Positions 1-8,315 of a DNA stretch of 33,249 nucleotides are shown here, piece by piece. Position 1 is the stretch's first letter. Every line of letters starts with the position of its first letter. The DNA is taken from NCBI GenBank assembly GCA_045536045.1, contig JAZSMU010000021.1:1-33249 (forward strand), written 5' to 3'. A program made the translations under genes and the position numbers. Under the pieces are notes generated by a model that was not told the origin of the DNA, did no database searches, and saw only the letters and a list, made by a program, of their open reading frames with translations. This DNA comes from RGIG1918 sp045536045. GTDB lineage: Bacteria > Cyanobacteriota > Vampirovibrionia > Gastranaerophilales > Gastranaerophilaceae.

Positions 1-442
1 TTAGAGTTTTTATCTAGCAATTCTTTTGATGAAAATGTTGAACACATTATTGCAAAATCTGTTCAAATTAAGGCAAATTTTGAATCTGGGACACACTTTT
101 GCTCATCCTATTGAAAAAATATCTAATTTTAAAATCACACACGGAGAAGCCGTTGCTGTTGGCTTAATGTTTGCTTTTGAGCTTTCTTATAAATTAAATT
201 TAATAAATGAAGAAGATAAGAAAAAAGCACTTTCACTTTTGGAAAAATTTGAATTAGGGCAAAAATTGGGTAAAAAATTTAGCCCAAATAAAATGTTTGA
301 GCTTATGAAAAGCGATAAAAAGGTTCAAAACGCTAAAATAAATTTTGTTTTGCCAATATCAACAACTGAAGTTACTATGAAATCTGATATAGACGAGCTT
401 TTAGTAAAAGAGATTTTGCTTTCTTTTCATTCCCAAGACTAG
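1..442 (+). pseudogene. aroB: 3-dehydroquinate synthase, 3' part, frame-disrupted
   Basis: C-terminal part of 3-dehydroquinate synthase (shikimate pathway, DAHP to 3-dehydroquinate, Zn and NAD dependent). The second frame encodes RQILNLGHTFAHPIE and then HGEAVAVGLM, the two histidine-bearing metal-site motifs of the family, and runs to a stop at 440-442. The preceding AroB-like peptide (DENVEHIIAKSVQIKAN) lies in the first frame at positions 28-78, and that frame stops at 112-114. The join is at TTAAGGCAAAT (68-78), which fits both IKAN in one frame and LRQI in the other. The family's conserved DE-E--G segment between them is missing. This looks like a deletion between two copies of a short repeat. 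GHAIE is also altered to AHPIE. The 5' end lies outside the window. A sequencing error is possible, but a simple indel would not remove the missing residues. The 3' end overlaps the convergent TPR gene by 68 bp. Confidence 0.8.
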
Positions 443-1622
443 ACATTAATTTCGCAGCTTCTTCATAGTTTTTAGCAAGTTCGGAGTTTTGTGTGTTATC
501 TTTGTTTATTGAAGAGTATACGCTTGTTGAATTTTTAAGAAATGAGAGTGCTTTTTGTTCGCTTCCAAGATAGCTATAATCATCTGCAATTCTTTGATAA
601 GTTTTTGCAATAATTTTCTTATTTTCAACACCCTCTAAAGCCCCAAGCGTTAGATTGTTGAATATTTCCATATTTTTATAGTCAAATTTATCAGCATAAA
701 GAGTGCCTAAGCCTTTAAGTGCTAAGGTTTGACCTGTCATATTGCTTGCTTCGCCACTTGTTGCAACTGCTTGATGATAATTTTCTTTAGCACCCTCAAA
801 TTCACCAAAATCGTCATAAATTCTAGCAAGACCTAAATGTGCGTGAGTTTTAATATTTCCATCATTACATTTTGTTGCATTTTCAAATTCTTTAATTGCT
901 AATGTTGAATAATTATATTTATCAAGAATTTTTCCTCTTTCAAGATGCACTGCTGCAACATAATTATCATTTTGGGTATTTTTTGCAATATCTAAAATTT
1001 CTCCAAATTCTTTCAATGCACCTTTTGGGTCTTTGCTGATTTTAGATTTTGCGTCTTTAAATTTTTCGCCAAAAGTTATTTTTGCATCTTCCCTTTCAGC
1101 CTTAACTTTTAGCCCTTCTTCTTTTGCATGTTCTATTTTTTCGCTTTTTTCAATTTGAAGCTTATATGCTTCATTAACATCATTTGGGTCTGCCTTTAGG
1201 GTAATTTTTTGCAAAAATAATGCATCTACCCAATTTTCAACAACTTTAGATTCTTTTTTAAGAGTTTCTGAAATGTATCCGTCTGCAATTTTTGAGGCAT
1301 TTTTGAGGTTAGAGAGGACAATTTCTCTGTTTGGTTTTTCTTTTTGACTTTCTAGGTCAACAAGCCCTAAATATTGCTCAATTTCTTCCATTATGGCAGG
1401 TGGAGTGGCAATAGTTGAGGTTGTGCTTCTGAAGTCTGTTAAAATTTGTGAGATATTTATTTTGTTTTGAGTGTAGTCAATTGCAACTTTATTTCCATTA
1501 GGAAATTCCCTATTTTGATAATAGGTTTCATAATTTTCCAAACCACGACTTTTGCTCTCAGAGGAGACATTTTCTTGGTTTTCTTTGCCCTCAGCTTCTT
1601 TTTTAGGAGTGATTTTAGGCAA
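375..1622 (-). CDS. TPR-repeat protein of unknown function
   Basis: About 415 residues with a charged, low-complexity N-terminus. From about residue 200 there are helix-turn-helix repeats of TPR type (for example HLERGKILDKYNYSTLAIKEF, HLGLARIYDDFGEFEGAKEN, LALKGLGTLYADKFDYKNME), so it is probably a protein-interaction scaffold. There is no signal peptide or membrane span. The start is uncertain. The TTG at 1622 has no ribosome-binding site, and the frame stays open upstream to about 1701. That extension contains INPINISYRN (about 1652-1623), which resembles the N-termini MRVNPISNY and MKINPVFYP elsewhere in this window. The true start is therefore probably upstream, at CTG 1664 or ATT 1652, or an ATG has been lost. 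The 3' end overlaps aroB antisense. The partner is unknown. Confidence 0.7.
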   Translation of the reverse strand: MPKITPKKEAEGKENQENVSSESKSRGLENYETYYQNREFPNGNKVAIDYTQNKINISQILTDFRSTTSTIATPPAIMEEIEQYLGLVDLESQKEKPNREIVLSNLKNASKIADGYISETLKKESKVVENWVDALFLQKITLKADPNDVNEAYKLQIEKSEKIEHAKEEGLKVKAEREDAKITFGEKFKDAKSKISKDPKGALKEFGEILDIAKNTQNDNYVAAVHLERGKILDKYNYSTLAIKEFENATKCNDGNIKTHAHLGLARIYDDFGEFEGAKENYHQAVATSGEASNMTGQTLALKGLGTLYADKFDYKNMEIFNNLTLGALEGVENKKIIAKTYQRIADDYSYLGSEQKALSFLKNSTSVYSSINKDNTQNSELAKNYEEAAKLMSSLGNEKKAKSLLLKARLYQIS

Positions 1623-1770
1623 ATTTCTATATGAAATATTTATCGGATTAATTGTGTTAAACAGAGCTACCCCAAAATAATATAATACCTCACGTTTATT
1701 TTATCTCTAAACGCTTGGCATTTCGTCATTTAAACGGTCTATTATTTAATGAAATATTTTAAAAAGGCAA

Positions 1771-2442
1771 CTATACAAGACCCTCTTGAACTGCAAAAAC
1801 AGCAGCCTTTGCTCTTCCTTGAATATAAAGCTTTTGCAAAATACTATGAACATGAGCTTTTGTTGTTGCAAGAGAAACAACTAATCTATCAGAAATTTCA
1901 GGGTTAGAAAGCCCCTCAACAATAAGAGCTAAAACTTCCAATTCTCTTTTTGTTAAGCCATATTTGTTTGTTGCTTCTTTTTTCTCTTCTTTAATTTCTT
2001 TTTCTTGTGCCTCTTCTTCTTGAACAGCAGATAAAACTAATCTTGCAATTTGAGGGTCTAGCCAGCCTGCTTTTTGAGCAATTGCATTAATTGCATTAAT
2101 TAAAGTTTCAGGACTTGAGCCTTTCATAATATAACCATCTGCACCTGCTTTTAGAGCAGAGAACACATCTTCTTTATTATCTCTTGAAGTAAACATTAAA
2201 ACGCCAGAGCCTAATTTTAGCTCATTTTTTATTTTTCTAGTGGCTTCAATTCCATCCATTTTAGGAAGCCCAATGTCCATTAAAATGACATCTGGCAAGT
2301 GTTTTTGAGCTAAATTAACACCCTCAACACCATCTCCAGCTTGAGCAACAAGGTCATAGTTTTCAACTTGTTCTATAACCATTGCAGTTCCTAACCTTGT
2401 CATAACATGGTCTTCAATTAATAAAATTTTTGTTTTTTCCAT
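1771..2442 (-). CDS. NarL/FixJ-family response regulator
   Basis: Two-domain transcriptional response regulator of 223 residues, the usual family length. The receiver domain (about 1-125) has the acidic pocket E10-D11, phosphoacceptor D56 in LMDIGLP, T85 and K107. An acidic/lysine-rich linker (about 138-158) follows. A LuxR-type helix-turn-helix (about 160-223) contains LTKRELEVL and the recognition-helix region VSLATTKAHVHSILQKL. The gene directly follows the histidine kinase, with a TAATG stop/start overlap at 2442, so the two are translationally coupled and almost certainly cognate. The target genes and input signal cannot be told from the sequence. Confidence 0.93.
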   Translation of the reverse strand: MEKTKILLIEDHVMTRLGTAMVIEQVENYDLVAQAGDGVEGVNLAQKHLPDVILMDIGLPKMDGIEATRKIKNELKLGSGVLMFTSRDNKEDVFSALKAGADGYIMKGSSPETLINAINAIAQKAGWLDPQIARLVLSAVQEEEAQEKEIKEEKKEATNKYGLTKRELEVLALIVEGLSNPEISDRLVVSLATTKAHVHSILQKLYIQGRAKAAVFAVQEGLV

Positions 2443-3986
2443 TATATTAAAACCCTATTTTCTACTATTGCGTTTTTTAATTCAAATTTGAATGTGCAAC
2501 CTTTATTAAGTTCGGTTTCAACCCAAATTTTTCCATTATGTGCCTCAATTATTTGGCGTGATAAATATAGTCCTAAGCCTGTTGAGCAAGTTCTTTTGTG
2601 AGATGTTCCTTGCGAAAAGCGTTTGAATAAATTTTTGCTATCAGCTTCAGATAGCCCTATTCCATTGTCTTTAACTTCAACTAGGGCATTTTTTTCTTGT
2701 TTTTTAGTTGAAATAACAATTTTGTCTGCATTTTCGCTATGTTTAATTGCGTTTGAAATTAAATTTGTTAAAACTCTCCTAATTTCATTTACATCTGCAT
2801 TAATAATAAACTCTTCATTTTCAAAGTTGTAAATAATTTCTCTATCTTCTAAAAGAGGAGTTAATTCTTGTGTGCATTTTTTGATTAAAGAATTAATGCA
2901 AAATTGAGTCTTGCATAAGAATAATTTTCCACTTTCATATCTATAAACTTCTAAAAGTGCATTTACAAGCCCTAACATATCTTCGTTGCTTGATTTCATA
3001 GTTGATAATAATAATTCTTGTTTATCATTAATTTCGCCAAGACTTTTGTTTAAAATAAATTCAAGCCCGTTGATTGCAGCTAAAAGTGGAGTTCTAAGGT
3101 CGTGAGTTAGAGTTGCCATAAAGTCATCTCTAAGCCTTTCTGTTTCTTTTTGATAAGTTACATCATGAATAACTGCAATATAGAAATCAAAAAGCTCATT
3201 TTGAACAGATGAAAGACTAATTTCAATTGGAATTTTCTTTTCGTCTTTATAATCTATTAAGCTAAAATCTCTTAAATATGCTAATTTATTTTCTTTTAAA
3301 GTTTCATAAATTTTTTGATTTTTTTCGTTTATAACAATTTCAAAAAAGTTTTTGCCAATGAGATTTTCTTCATTTTCGCCAAAAAGGCTTTCAGCTTTAG
3401 AATTTGTTGAAATTATTTTGTTGTTTTTATCAAAAATAACAATTCCGTCTGCACAATTATCAAAAATTGTTTGAAGCTTTGCATTTGCTTGAATAATTTC
3501 TTGTGCTTTTTCTTCAACCATTTTTTCAAGGTTTTTGGAATATTCGTTGAGTTTTGAATTTGCTGTTTCTAATTCTTTAATTTTATTATCTAATTGTTTT
3601 TTAAGTTGGCTTCTTTCAATTCCGTTTCTAATGCTATTCAAAAGGTCTGAATTGTGCCAAGGTTTTTCAATATATTTAAAAATATTTAATTCGTTAATTG
3701 CAAGAATGGCATTTTCTTTGTCTGCATAGCCTGTTAAAAGAATTTGAGTTGTGTTTGGCTGAATTTCTTTTGCTTTTCTTAAAAATTCAATACCATTCAT
3801 GTTTGGCATGATAAAATCAGACAAAATTAAATCAACTTCTTGAATTTTTAAATATTCAAGTGCGTCTTCTGGTTTATTGTAAAGCTCAACATTAACATAA
3901 TTTTCAATAGATAAAAGTGTGCCTAAAGTTTTTGTAACAAGGCTGTCGTCGTCCACTATGAGTATGTTTGCACTATTTTTATCCAT
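2442..3986 (-). CDS. Cytosolic receiver-PAS histidine kinase
   Basis: A 514-residue hybrid kinase without membrane spans. In order it has an N-terminal receiver domain (about 6-125, D12/D13, phosphoacceptor D57, T85, K108 in the KPW motif), a coiled coil (about 128-172), a PAS domain (about 173-280), a HisKA domain with H295 in THDLRTPL, and a HATPase domain with N box NLISNAIKHS, DNGIGL and GTGLGLYLSRQI. The start is taken at ATG 3986, since MDKNSANILIVDDD is a normal receiver start. The 70 residues open upstream are Cys-rich and hydrophobic with no homology look. The N-terminal receiver suggests the kinase is itself controlled by an upstream phosphodonor. It is divergent from the 751-residue gene across 142 bp and coupled to the response regulator downstream. 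Confidence 0.92.
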   Translation of the reverse strand: MDKNSANILIVDDDSLVTKTLGTLLSIENYVNVELYNKPEDALEYLKIQEVDLILSDFIMPNMNGIEFLRKAKEIQPNTTQILLTGYADKENAILAINELNIFKYIEKPWHNSDLLNSIRNGIERSQLKKQLDNKIKELETANSKLNEYSKNLEKMVEEKAQEIIQANAKLQTIFDNCADGIVIFDKNNKIISTNSKAESLFGENEENLIGKNFFEIVINEKNQKIYETLKENKLAYLRDFSLIDYKDEKKIPIEISLSSVQNELFDFYIAVIHDVTYQKETERLRDDFMATLTHDLRTPLLAAINGLEFILNKSLGEINDKQELLLSTMKSSNEDMLGLVNALLEVYRYESGKLFLCKTQFCINSLIKKCTQELTPLLEDREIIYNFENEEFIINADVNEIRRVLTNLISNAIKHSENADKIVISTKKQEKNALVEVKDNGIGLSEADSKNLFKRFSQGTSHKRTCSTGLGLYLSRQIIEAHNGKIWVETELNKGCTFKFELKNAIVENRVLI

Positions 3987-4087
3987 ACAAATACAATATC
4001 CTATTTTTTTCTTATTTACAAAAACATTAAGAAACATAAAGTTTTTAAGGTGTTTTTGGCAATTTTTATACTTCATTAGTTTTGTAA

Positions 4088-4116
4088 TTGTGTAAAAAGA
4101 AATTTTGTAGTAGAAT
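4088..4116 (+). promoter_or_regulatory. Putative sigma70-type promoter
   Basis: TTGTGT (4088-4093), a 17-bp spacer and TAGAAT (4111-4116) lie just before the 751-residue gene. The predicted transcript start is about 4123, leaving a leader of only about 6 nt before ATG 4129. No Shine-Dalgarno sequence is visible. Called from consensus only. Confidence 0.45.
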
Positions 4117-4128
4117 GGTGCTGGGCTC

Positions 4129-6384
4129 ATGAAAATGCCTAATATAAAAATACAGGGACAACAACTTAATAAGTTTGCAAAACCGAAGAACAGCAAGGCT
4201 GACAGAGGTTATTTAAGTCCCATTCAAACGATGAGCATGGCATCAGTTAATTCCATGCCTGCTTTTAAAGGAGGCTTTGCACCAAAAGGTGATTTTACAA
4301 AACATGCCTCAGAAATCTTTAGAAAGATTTTCGTTAAAGATGTTGATACTATTGAACTTTCTGGAAATGTCGTCCGAAATTTAGACGGCATTTTTGATAA
4401 TGAAGTTTCTAAGCTAATTAAAAAAGTTCAAAGTATTCCAGAAGGAGTTAAAACTCCAATTTCTGTTCAATTTAACAAAGCTGGGGATGAATTATCATCA
4501 ATTAAATTTGAAGAAGCACCAATTATTGCAAGATTATTCAAAAAAATTATTTATCCAATTTATCCTGGCTTAATTAAAGATTTGCCAAACGCAATTATAG
4601 ACGGACTACAAAATTTCAAAATATTCAAAAATTCAAAAACATTAAATGCAATTAAAGACTCTAAATTCTTGTCATCAAGAAGACTCCAAATGGAATCAGA
4701 CAAAGTGACAAGCTCTTTGTATGGCATTTTGAAAAAAGAACAAACACTTAAGCTTAAAGGCAAACCTGTTGATGAAAATATGAAAGATTTTTATCAAAAG
4801 ATGTTTGGTGGAAGCAGAGGTAATTATTCAAACCAATCTGAAAGGGCTTTGAATGCTCTTGCAACAACTTTAGTTTCTGGCGTGTTCTCATCAGTTGATT
4901 TTTATAACACAAGCAGATATCACCATGATGACGATAAAAAAGCTCAAAAAGCTCAAAAGAGCCGTTTTGCATATGAAATTAGAAGAGGTGTTTTAAAAGC
5001 TCTTGCTTGCTTTGCAACTGCAGGTGCTTTATCTAAATATACAAACGCAAACAAAACTGCAGCAGTTTTAAACTTAATGCTAACAACATTTACTATTGAA
5101 ACTGTTTCAAGATTAATGAGTGGAAAATCATTACTTCCAATTTCTAAAAAGAAAGCAATTGAAAAATATTACGAACAGAATGGAAAACAAGGCGAAACTC
5201 TTCAACAATTTGAAGAAATGAACCAAGAAGATATTGAAAAATTTGTTTCTGGTAAAAACCCAATTAAAAAATATGCAGAAGTTGCTAAAAATGAAAACAT
5301 AGCATTCAAAGAAAACAACCAAAATTTAATTAAGGCTGACAAAAAACAAGAAGAAAAAGGCAAAGGTCTTTTAACTAAATTCTTAATGTTAGTTGGAGGT
5401 ATTGCTCTTCTTGGAGTTGGCAAAGCTGGTATAATTAAATATACAAAAGGTGGAGAAGATTTCTTTAAGAAAATTTCTCAAGGAATGAAAAATTTATCTG
5501 ATAAAGCAAGTGTTAGAAACTATACATTGGATGAAGCAACAGTTAGCGAAATGCTTTCTAAATTAAGACAAAGCGGAAGAGATAACTTTGCGAATATGTT
5601 TGAAGAAAGCCTAAAAGATGCTCAAGGCAATATAAATTATTCAATTAAAACTAAAAATTTATGGTATACAAGATTTTTAAATCCAGTTCAAGCATTATTA
5701 GACATTGTTAAAAAACCATTCTCTCTTGGTGAAAAATTAGGTAAAAAATTATTCAGAGCCGATTATGATGTTTCTCCTGTTGGTGCTAAAACAAATGAAA
5801 AAGCTTTTGAAATTTACAGAAAACTAACCAAAAGTGATGGCAATTTAATTGAAAGATTACTAGGAAAAAGAAAGCTTATTGATAATGTTGATGATAAAGT
5901 TTCAAAAATTATTTCAAATGGCTTCAATATCAACACTTCAATTTTAGATACTAGAGACCTTGTTAGAAAATATGTATTCTTTAACACTCTAATTCCAAGC
6001 TATTTCTTCGTAAATGACTATAGAAATGAAGAATTGATTCAAGCTAAGGGCGAAAATACAGACAGAGTTAAAGAAGTTACTGAAAAAAGAATTATGCACA
6101 GAATTGTTAACTACTTCTCAAATAGAGTATTTATTGAACTATTCTTTGCTCTTACTGGTAATATGTTTAACAGCAGTTTGTTGGCTGCAACTGCAATTAC
6201 TGCAGCAACAGAAGCTACAAATGAAACTGTTATAAGAAAAATTATTGGTGTTCCATTGGGTAAAAAATCTAAAGCAGAAATTGAACAGTTTGAAGAAAAT
6301 CACTCTAAAAACAAATTCTTCATGTTCTTTAAAAACCTATTGGGTAAGAAAAATATTACAGAAAAAGCTGGTAAAGTTGCATAA
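4129..6384 (+). CDS. Large conserved-type protein of unknown function with AFKG N-terminal motif
   Basis: A 751-residue protein that I do not recognise. The N-terminal 50 residues are low in structure and end in MPAFKGGF (F46-K47-G48), the same kind of motif as in several other proteins here. There are three hydrophobic stretches: about 286-328 (Ala/Leu-rich), 413-437 (LLTKFLMLVGGIALLGVGKA) and 665-695. The rest is basic and helical (many KK/EK pairs). No classical signal peptide precedes the motif. A membrane-associated role is possible. ATG 4135 is an alternative start. The stop (6382-6384) abuts the stop of the convergent Fe-S gene with no gap, so no terminator can lie between them. Confidence 0.75.
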   Translation: MKMPNIKIQGQQLNKFAKPKNSKADRGYLSPIQTMSMASVNSMPAFKGGFAPKGDFTKHASEIFRKIFVKDVDTIELSGNVVRNLDGIFDNEVSKLIKKVQSIPEGVKTPISVQFNKAGDELSSIKFEEAPIIARLFKKIIYPIYPGLIKDLPNAIIDGLQNFKIFKNSKTLNAIKDSKFLSSRRLQMESDKVTSSLYGILKKEQTLKLKGKPVDENMKDFYQKMFGGSRGNYSNQSERALNALATTLVSGVFSSVDFYNTSRYHHDDDKKAQKAQKSRFAYEIRRGVLKALACFATAGALSKYTNANKTAAVLNLMLTTFTIETVSRLMSGKSLLPISKKKAIEKYYEQNGKQGETLQQFEEMNQEDIEKFVSGKNPIKKYAEVAKNENIAFKENNQNLIKADKKQEEKGKGLLTKFLMLVGGIALLGVGKAGIIKYTKGGEDFFKKISQGMKNLSDKASVRNYTLDEATVSEMLSKLRQSGRDNFANMFEESLKDAQGNINYSIKTKNLWYTRFLNPVQALLDIVKKPFSLGEKLGKKLFRADYDVSPVGAKTNEKAFEIYRKLTKSDGNLIERLLGKRKLIDNVDDKVSKIISNGFNINTSILDTRDLVRKYVFFNTLIPSYFFVNDYRNEELIQAKGENTDRVKEVTEKRIMHRIVNYFSNRVFIELFFALTGNMFNSSLLAATAITAATEATNETVIRKIIGVPLGKKSKAEIEQFEENHSKNKFFMFFKNLLGKKNITEKAGKVA

Positions 6385-7344
6385 TTAATATTTTAAAAGC
6401 TTAACATTGTGTTTTTTACCTTTAAAAAATCTCAAAAATGTTAAGCCCCACCAAATACTAACAAAGCAAACAGGGCAAGGGGTAACAACATATTTTGCAC
6501 CAGATGCTATAATTTTTTCTGCATTTTTAATACTCATTATGTGTGCTAATTTTGGATGTTCCATAAAAAATGAACCTCCAAAACCACAACAATCATAGTC
6601 GTGATTTTTATACATTGAAACATAATTTGGCAATTGTTTTAGTTTTGCCTCAAGCTCTAAAAACCTTTTTTCATCAAGATGACAAGGCTTGTGCATTGTC
6701 CAAATTTTGTCATCTGTCATATTGAGTGGGTGCAAAAGCGTTAATTTATTAACTGTTTCTGGATTTTTGAATGGATATTTTGAAACAGTATCAAGACAGC
6801 TTGCACAATCAAAATAAACGCGTTCTATAAAATCACTTTCAATAATTTGCATATTTTTTTTAACTAAATCATTGTAAATGTCAAGCCTGCCAGAGGTTTT
6901 GTATGGTATTCCACAGCAAACATTTTCGCTTTTATTGGAATAATTTGGAACGCAACCTCTAAAATATATTTCTCCCTTTTTTAAAAATAATCTTTTCTTA
7001 AATATGTTGAAAAAATTTAGAGGCAAAAGTTTTAAATCAAAAACAAATTCGCTTGATAATATTTTTTCAATAAAGCTCATATTATTATGCTTTATTTCTG
7101 AAAATAAGCGAACTGTGTCAATTTCTGATGGGCAATTTTGTGTGCATTTTGAGCAATTTAGGCAAAATTTAATATTTTTCATAATTTTTTTATTAAATTT
7201 TAGTTTGCCTTCAAAAATTCCTAAAAGTTGCAAAAATTTTCCACGAGCAAGTCTTGTTTCGCTTTTTTCATACTCAAAAACTGGGCAAACTTTTGCACAC
7301 AAACCACATCTTGTACATTTTTTTATTTGGTTTTTCATTTCCAT
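6385..7344 (-). CDS. Fe-S oxidoreductase with two CCG domains (GlcF/LutA/HdrB-like)
   Basis: A 319-residue redox protein. The N-terminal ferredoxin-like part has two 4Fe-4S motifs: C10/C13/C16/C20 in CTRCGLCAKVCP and CLNCSKCTQNCP about 40 residues later. Two CCG (cysteine-rich) domains follow: FRGCV with VCCGIPYKTSG and FDCASC, then CHLDEKRF with DCCGFGGSFF and TPCPVC. The architecture is that of the GlcF/LutA/HdrB superfamily, which passes electrons between an FAD oxidase or dehydrogenase and a carrier. No GlcD-like flavoprotein is nearby, so the substrate is unknown. ATG 7344 is chosen because a TATACT box ends 6 nt before it. ATG 7338 is possible, and a TTG at 7362 is upstream of the promoter. 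It is divergent from a dehydrogenase pair and may serve the same pathway. Confidence 0.82.
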   Translation of the reverse strand: MEMKNQIKKCTRCGLCAKVCPVFEYEKSETRLARGKFLQLLGIFEGKLKFNKKIMKNIKFCLNCSKCTQNCPSEIDTVRLFSEIKHNNMSFIEKILSSEFVFDLKLLPLNFFNIFKKRLFLKKGEIYFRGCVPNYSNKSENVCCGIPYKTSGRLDIYNDLVKKNMQIIESDFIERVYFDCASCLDTVSKYPFKNPETVNKLTLLHPLNMTDDKIWTMHKPCHLDEKRFLELEAKLKQLPNYVSMYKNHDYDCCGFGGSFFMEHPKLAHIMSIKNAEKIIASGAKYVVTPCPVCFVSIWWGLTFLRFFKGKKHNVKLLKY

Positions 7345-7350
7345 TCTTGT

Positions 7351-7358
7351 AGTATAAT
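7351..7358. promoter_or_regulatory. Overlapping divergent -10 boxes giving two leaderless starts
   Basis: The plus strand reads TATAAT at 7353-7358, followed by 6 nt and ATG 7365. The minus strand reads TATACT at 7356-7351, followed by 6 nt and ATG 7344. Both predicted transcription starts coincide with the A of the ATG. Only 20 bp separate the two coding regions. The -35 regions are poor. Polymerase bound in one orientation should exclude the other, so the two directions probably compete. Confidence 0.6.
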
Positions 7359-7364
7359 CCAATT

Positions 7365-8315
7365 ATGAAAACTTTAAAACTAATTAAAGGAAAAATTCAA
7401 ATAATTGACCACGAAATACCTATTTTAAATGGGCTTGGTGCAATTGTTAAAGTTTTAGGTTGTGGGCTTTGTGGCTCTGATTTAGTTAAAATTTATGAAA
7501 AAAATGACAATGCAATTTTAGGTCATGAAGTTGTTGGCGAAATTGTTGAAATAAATTCTAAAACAAATTTCAAAGTTGGGGATAAAATCGTTGTTTCTCA
7601 TCATTATCCTTGTGGAGTTTGTGATTTTTGCTTAAATAAAAGTTATTCTATGTGCGAAACTTTTAAAGCTTCAAACTTTGACCCAGCTGGATTTTCTGAA
7701 TTTATGAAAATTACAGAAGGACATTTGGAAAACACAGCATTTTTATTGAATGGCACAATGAATGACATTGAAGCTTCTTTTACAGAGCCTTTGGCTTGTT
7801 GCATTAGGGCAGTTGAAAGAGCATCTTTAAGAGCTGGTGCAAATGCTCTTACTATTGGGCTTGGTTCAATTGGGATTCTTATGGCTCAAGCTCTTTGTGA
7901 ATTTGGGGTTAATTCATTCGGATTTGATGTTGATAAAAGTCGTCAAGATTTTGCCAAAAATTTTGGAATTGGATTTGATGAAAATATTAAATATGATGCA
8001 ATTTTTATGACTTCAGGTTCAGCTTATGCTATTCCAGATGCTCTTAAATATGTTAAAAATGGTGGAAAAATTATTGTATTTTCTTCTGTTAAAGATAATT
8101 CTGGCTATTCAAATAATGATATTTATTACAGGGAATTATCAATTATTGCTAGCTATTCGCCATCTATTGAAAATTTAAAAATGGCGTATAAAATGTTAGA
8201 AGATAAAAAAGTTGTAGTTGATAACATTTCAACAACTTATTCTCTTGAAGATTTTGAAAAAGCAGTTGAAGATACTATTTCAAAAAAGATTTATAAGGCT
8301 TATATTGAACTATGA
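7365..8315 (+). CDS. Zinc-type medium-chain dehydrogenase
   Basis: Alcohol/polyol dehydrogenase of the MDR superfamily, 316 residues, slightly shorter than the usual 340-350. The GroES-like domain carries catalytic-zinc residues C-GLCGSD and GHEVVGE, and a structural-zinc cluster C-x2-C-x2-C-x7-C in PCGVCDFCLNKSYSMC. The Rossmann domain has GLGSIG, and the strand after it ends in FDVDKSR. The acidic residue there favours NAD(H). The start is the ATG beginning at the predicted transcription start. The stop overlaps the next gene's ATG (ATGA at 8312-8315). The substrate is not deducible. The pairing with a second MDR enzyme and a divergent Fe-S protein suggests a small oxidation pathway. Confidence 0.85.
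   Translation: MKTLKLIKGKIQIIDHEIPILNGLGAIVKVLGCGLCGSDLVKIYEKNDNAILGHEVVGEIVEINSKTNFKVGDKIVVSHHYPCGVCDFCLNKSYSMCETFKASNFDPAGFSEFMKITEGHLENTAFLLNGTMNDIEASFTEPLACCIRAVERASLRAGANALTIGLGSIGILMAQALCEFGVNSFGFDVDKSRQDFAKNFGIGFDENIKYDAIFMTSGSAYAIPDALKYVKNGGKIIVFSSVKDNSGYSNNDIYYRELSIIASYSPSIENLKMAYKMLEDKKVVVDNISTTYSLEDFEKAVEDTISKKIYKAYIEL

Noticed and set aside
4019..4100. A further copy of the GCAA/T-run/GTTTT element before the 751-residue gene
   Set aside because: GGCAATTTTTA and GTTTTG are present, but spacing to the -10 at 4111 is wrong. A normal TTGTGT/TAGAAT pair explains the start.
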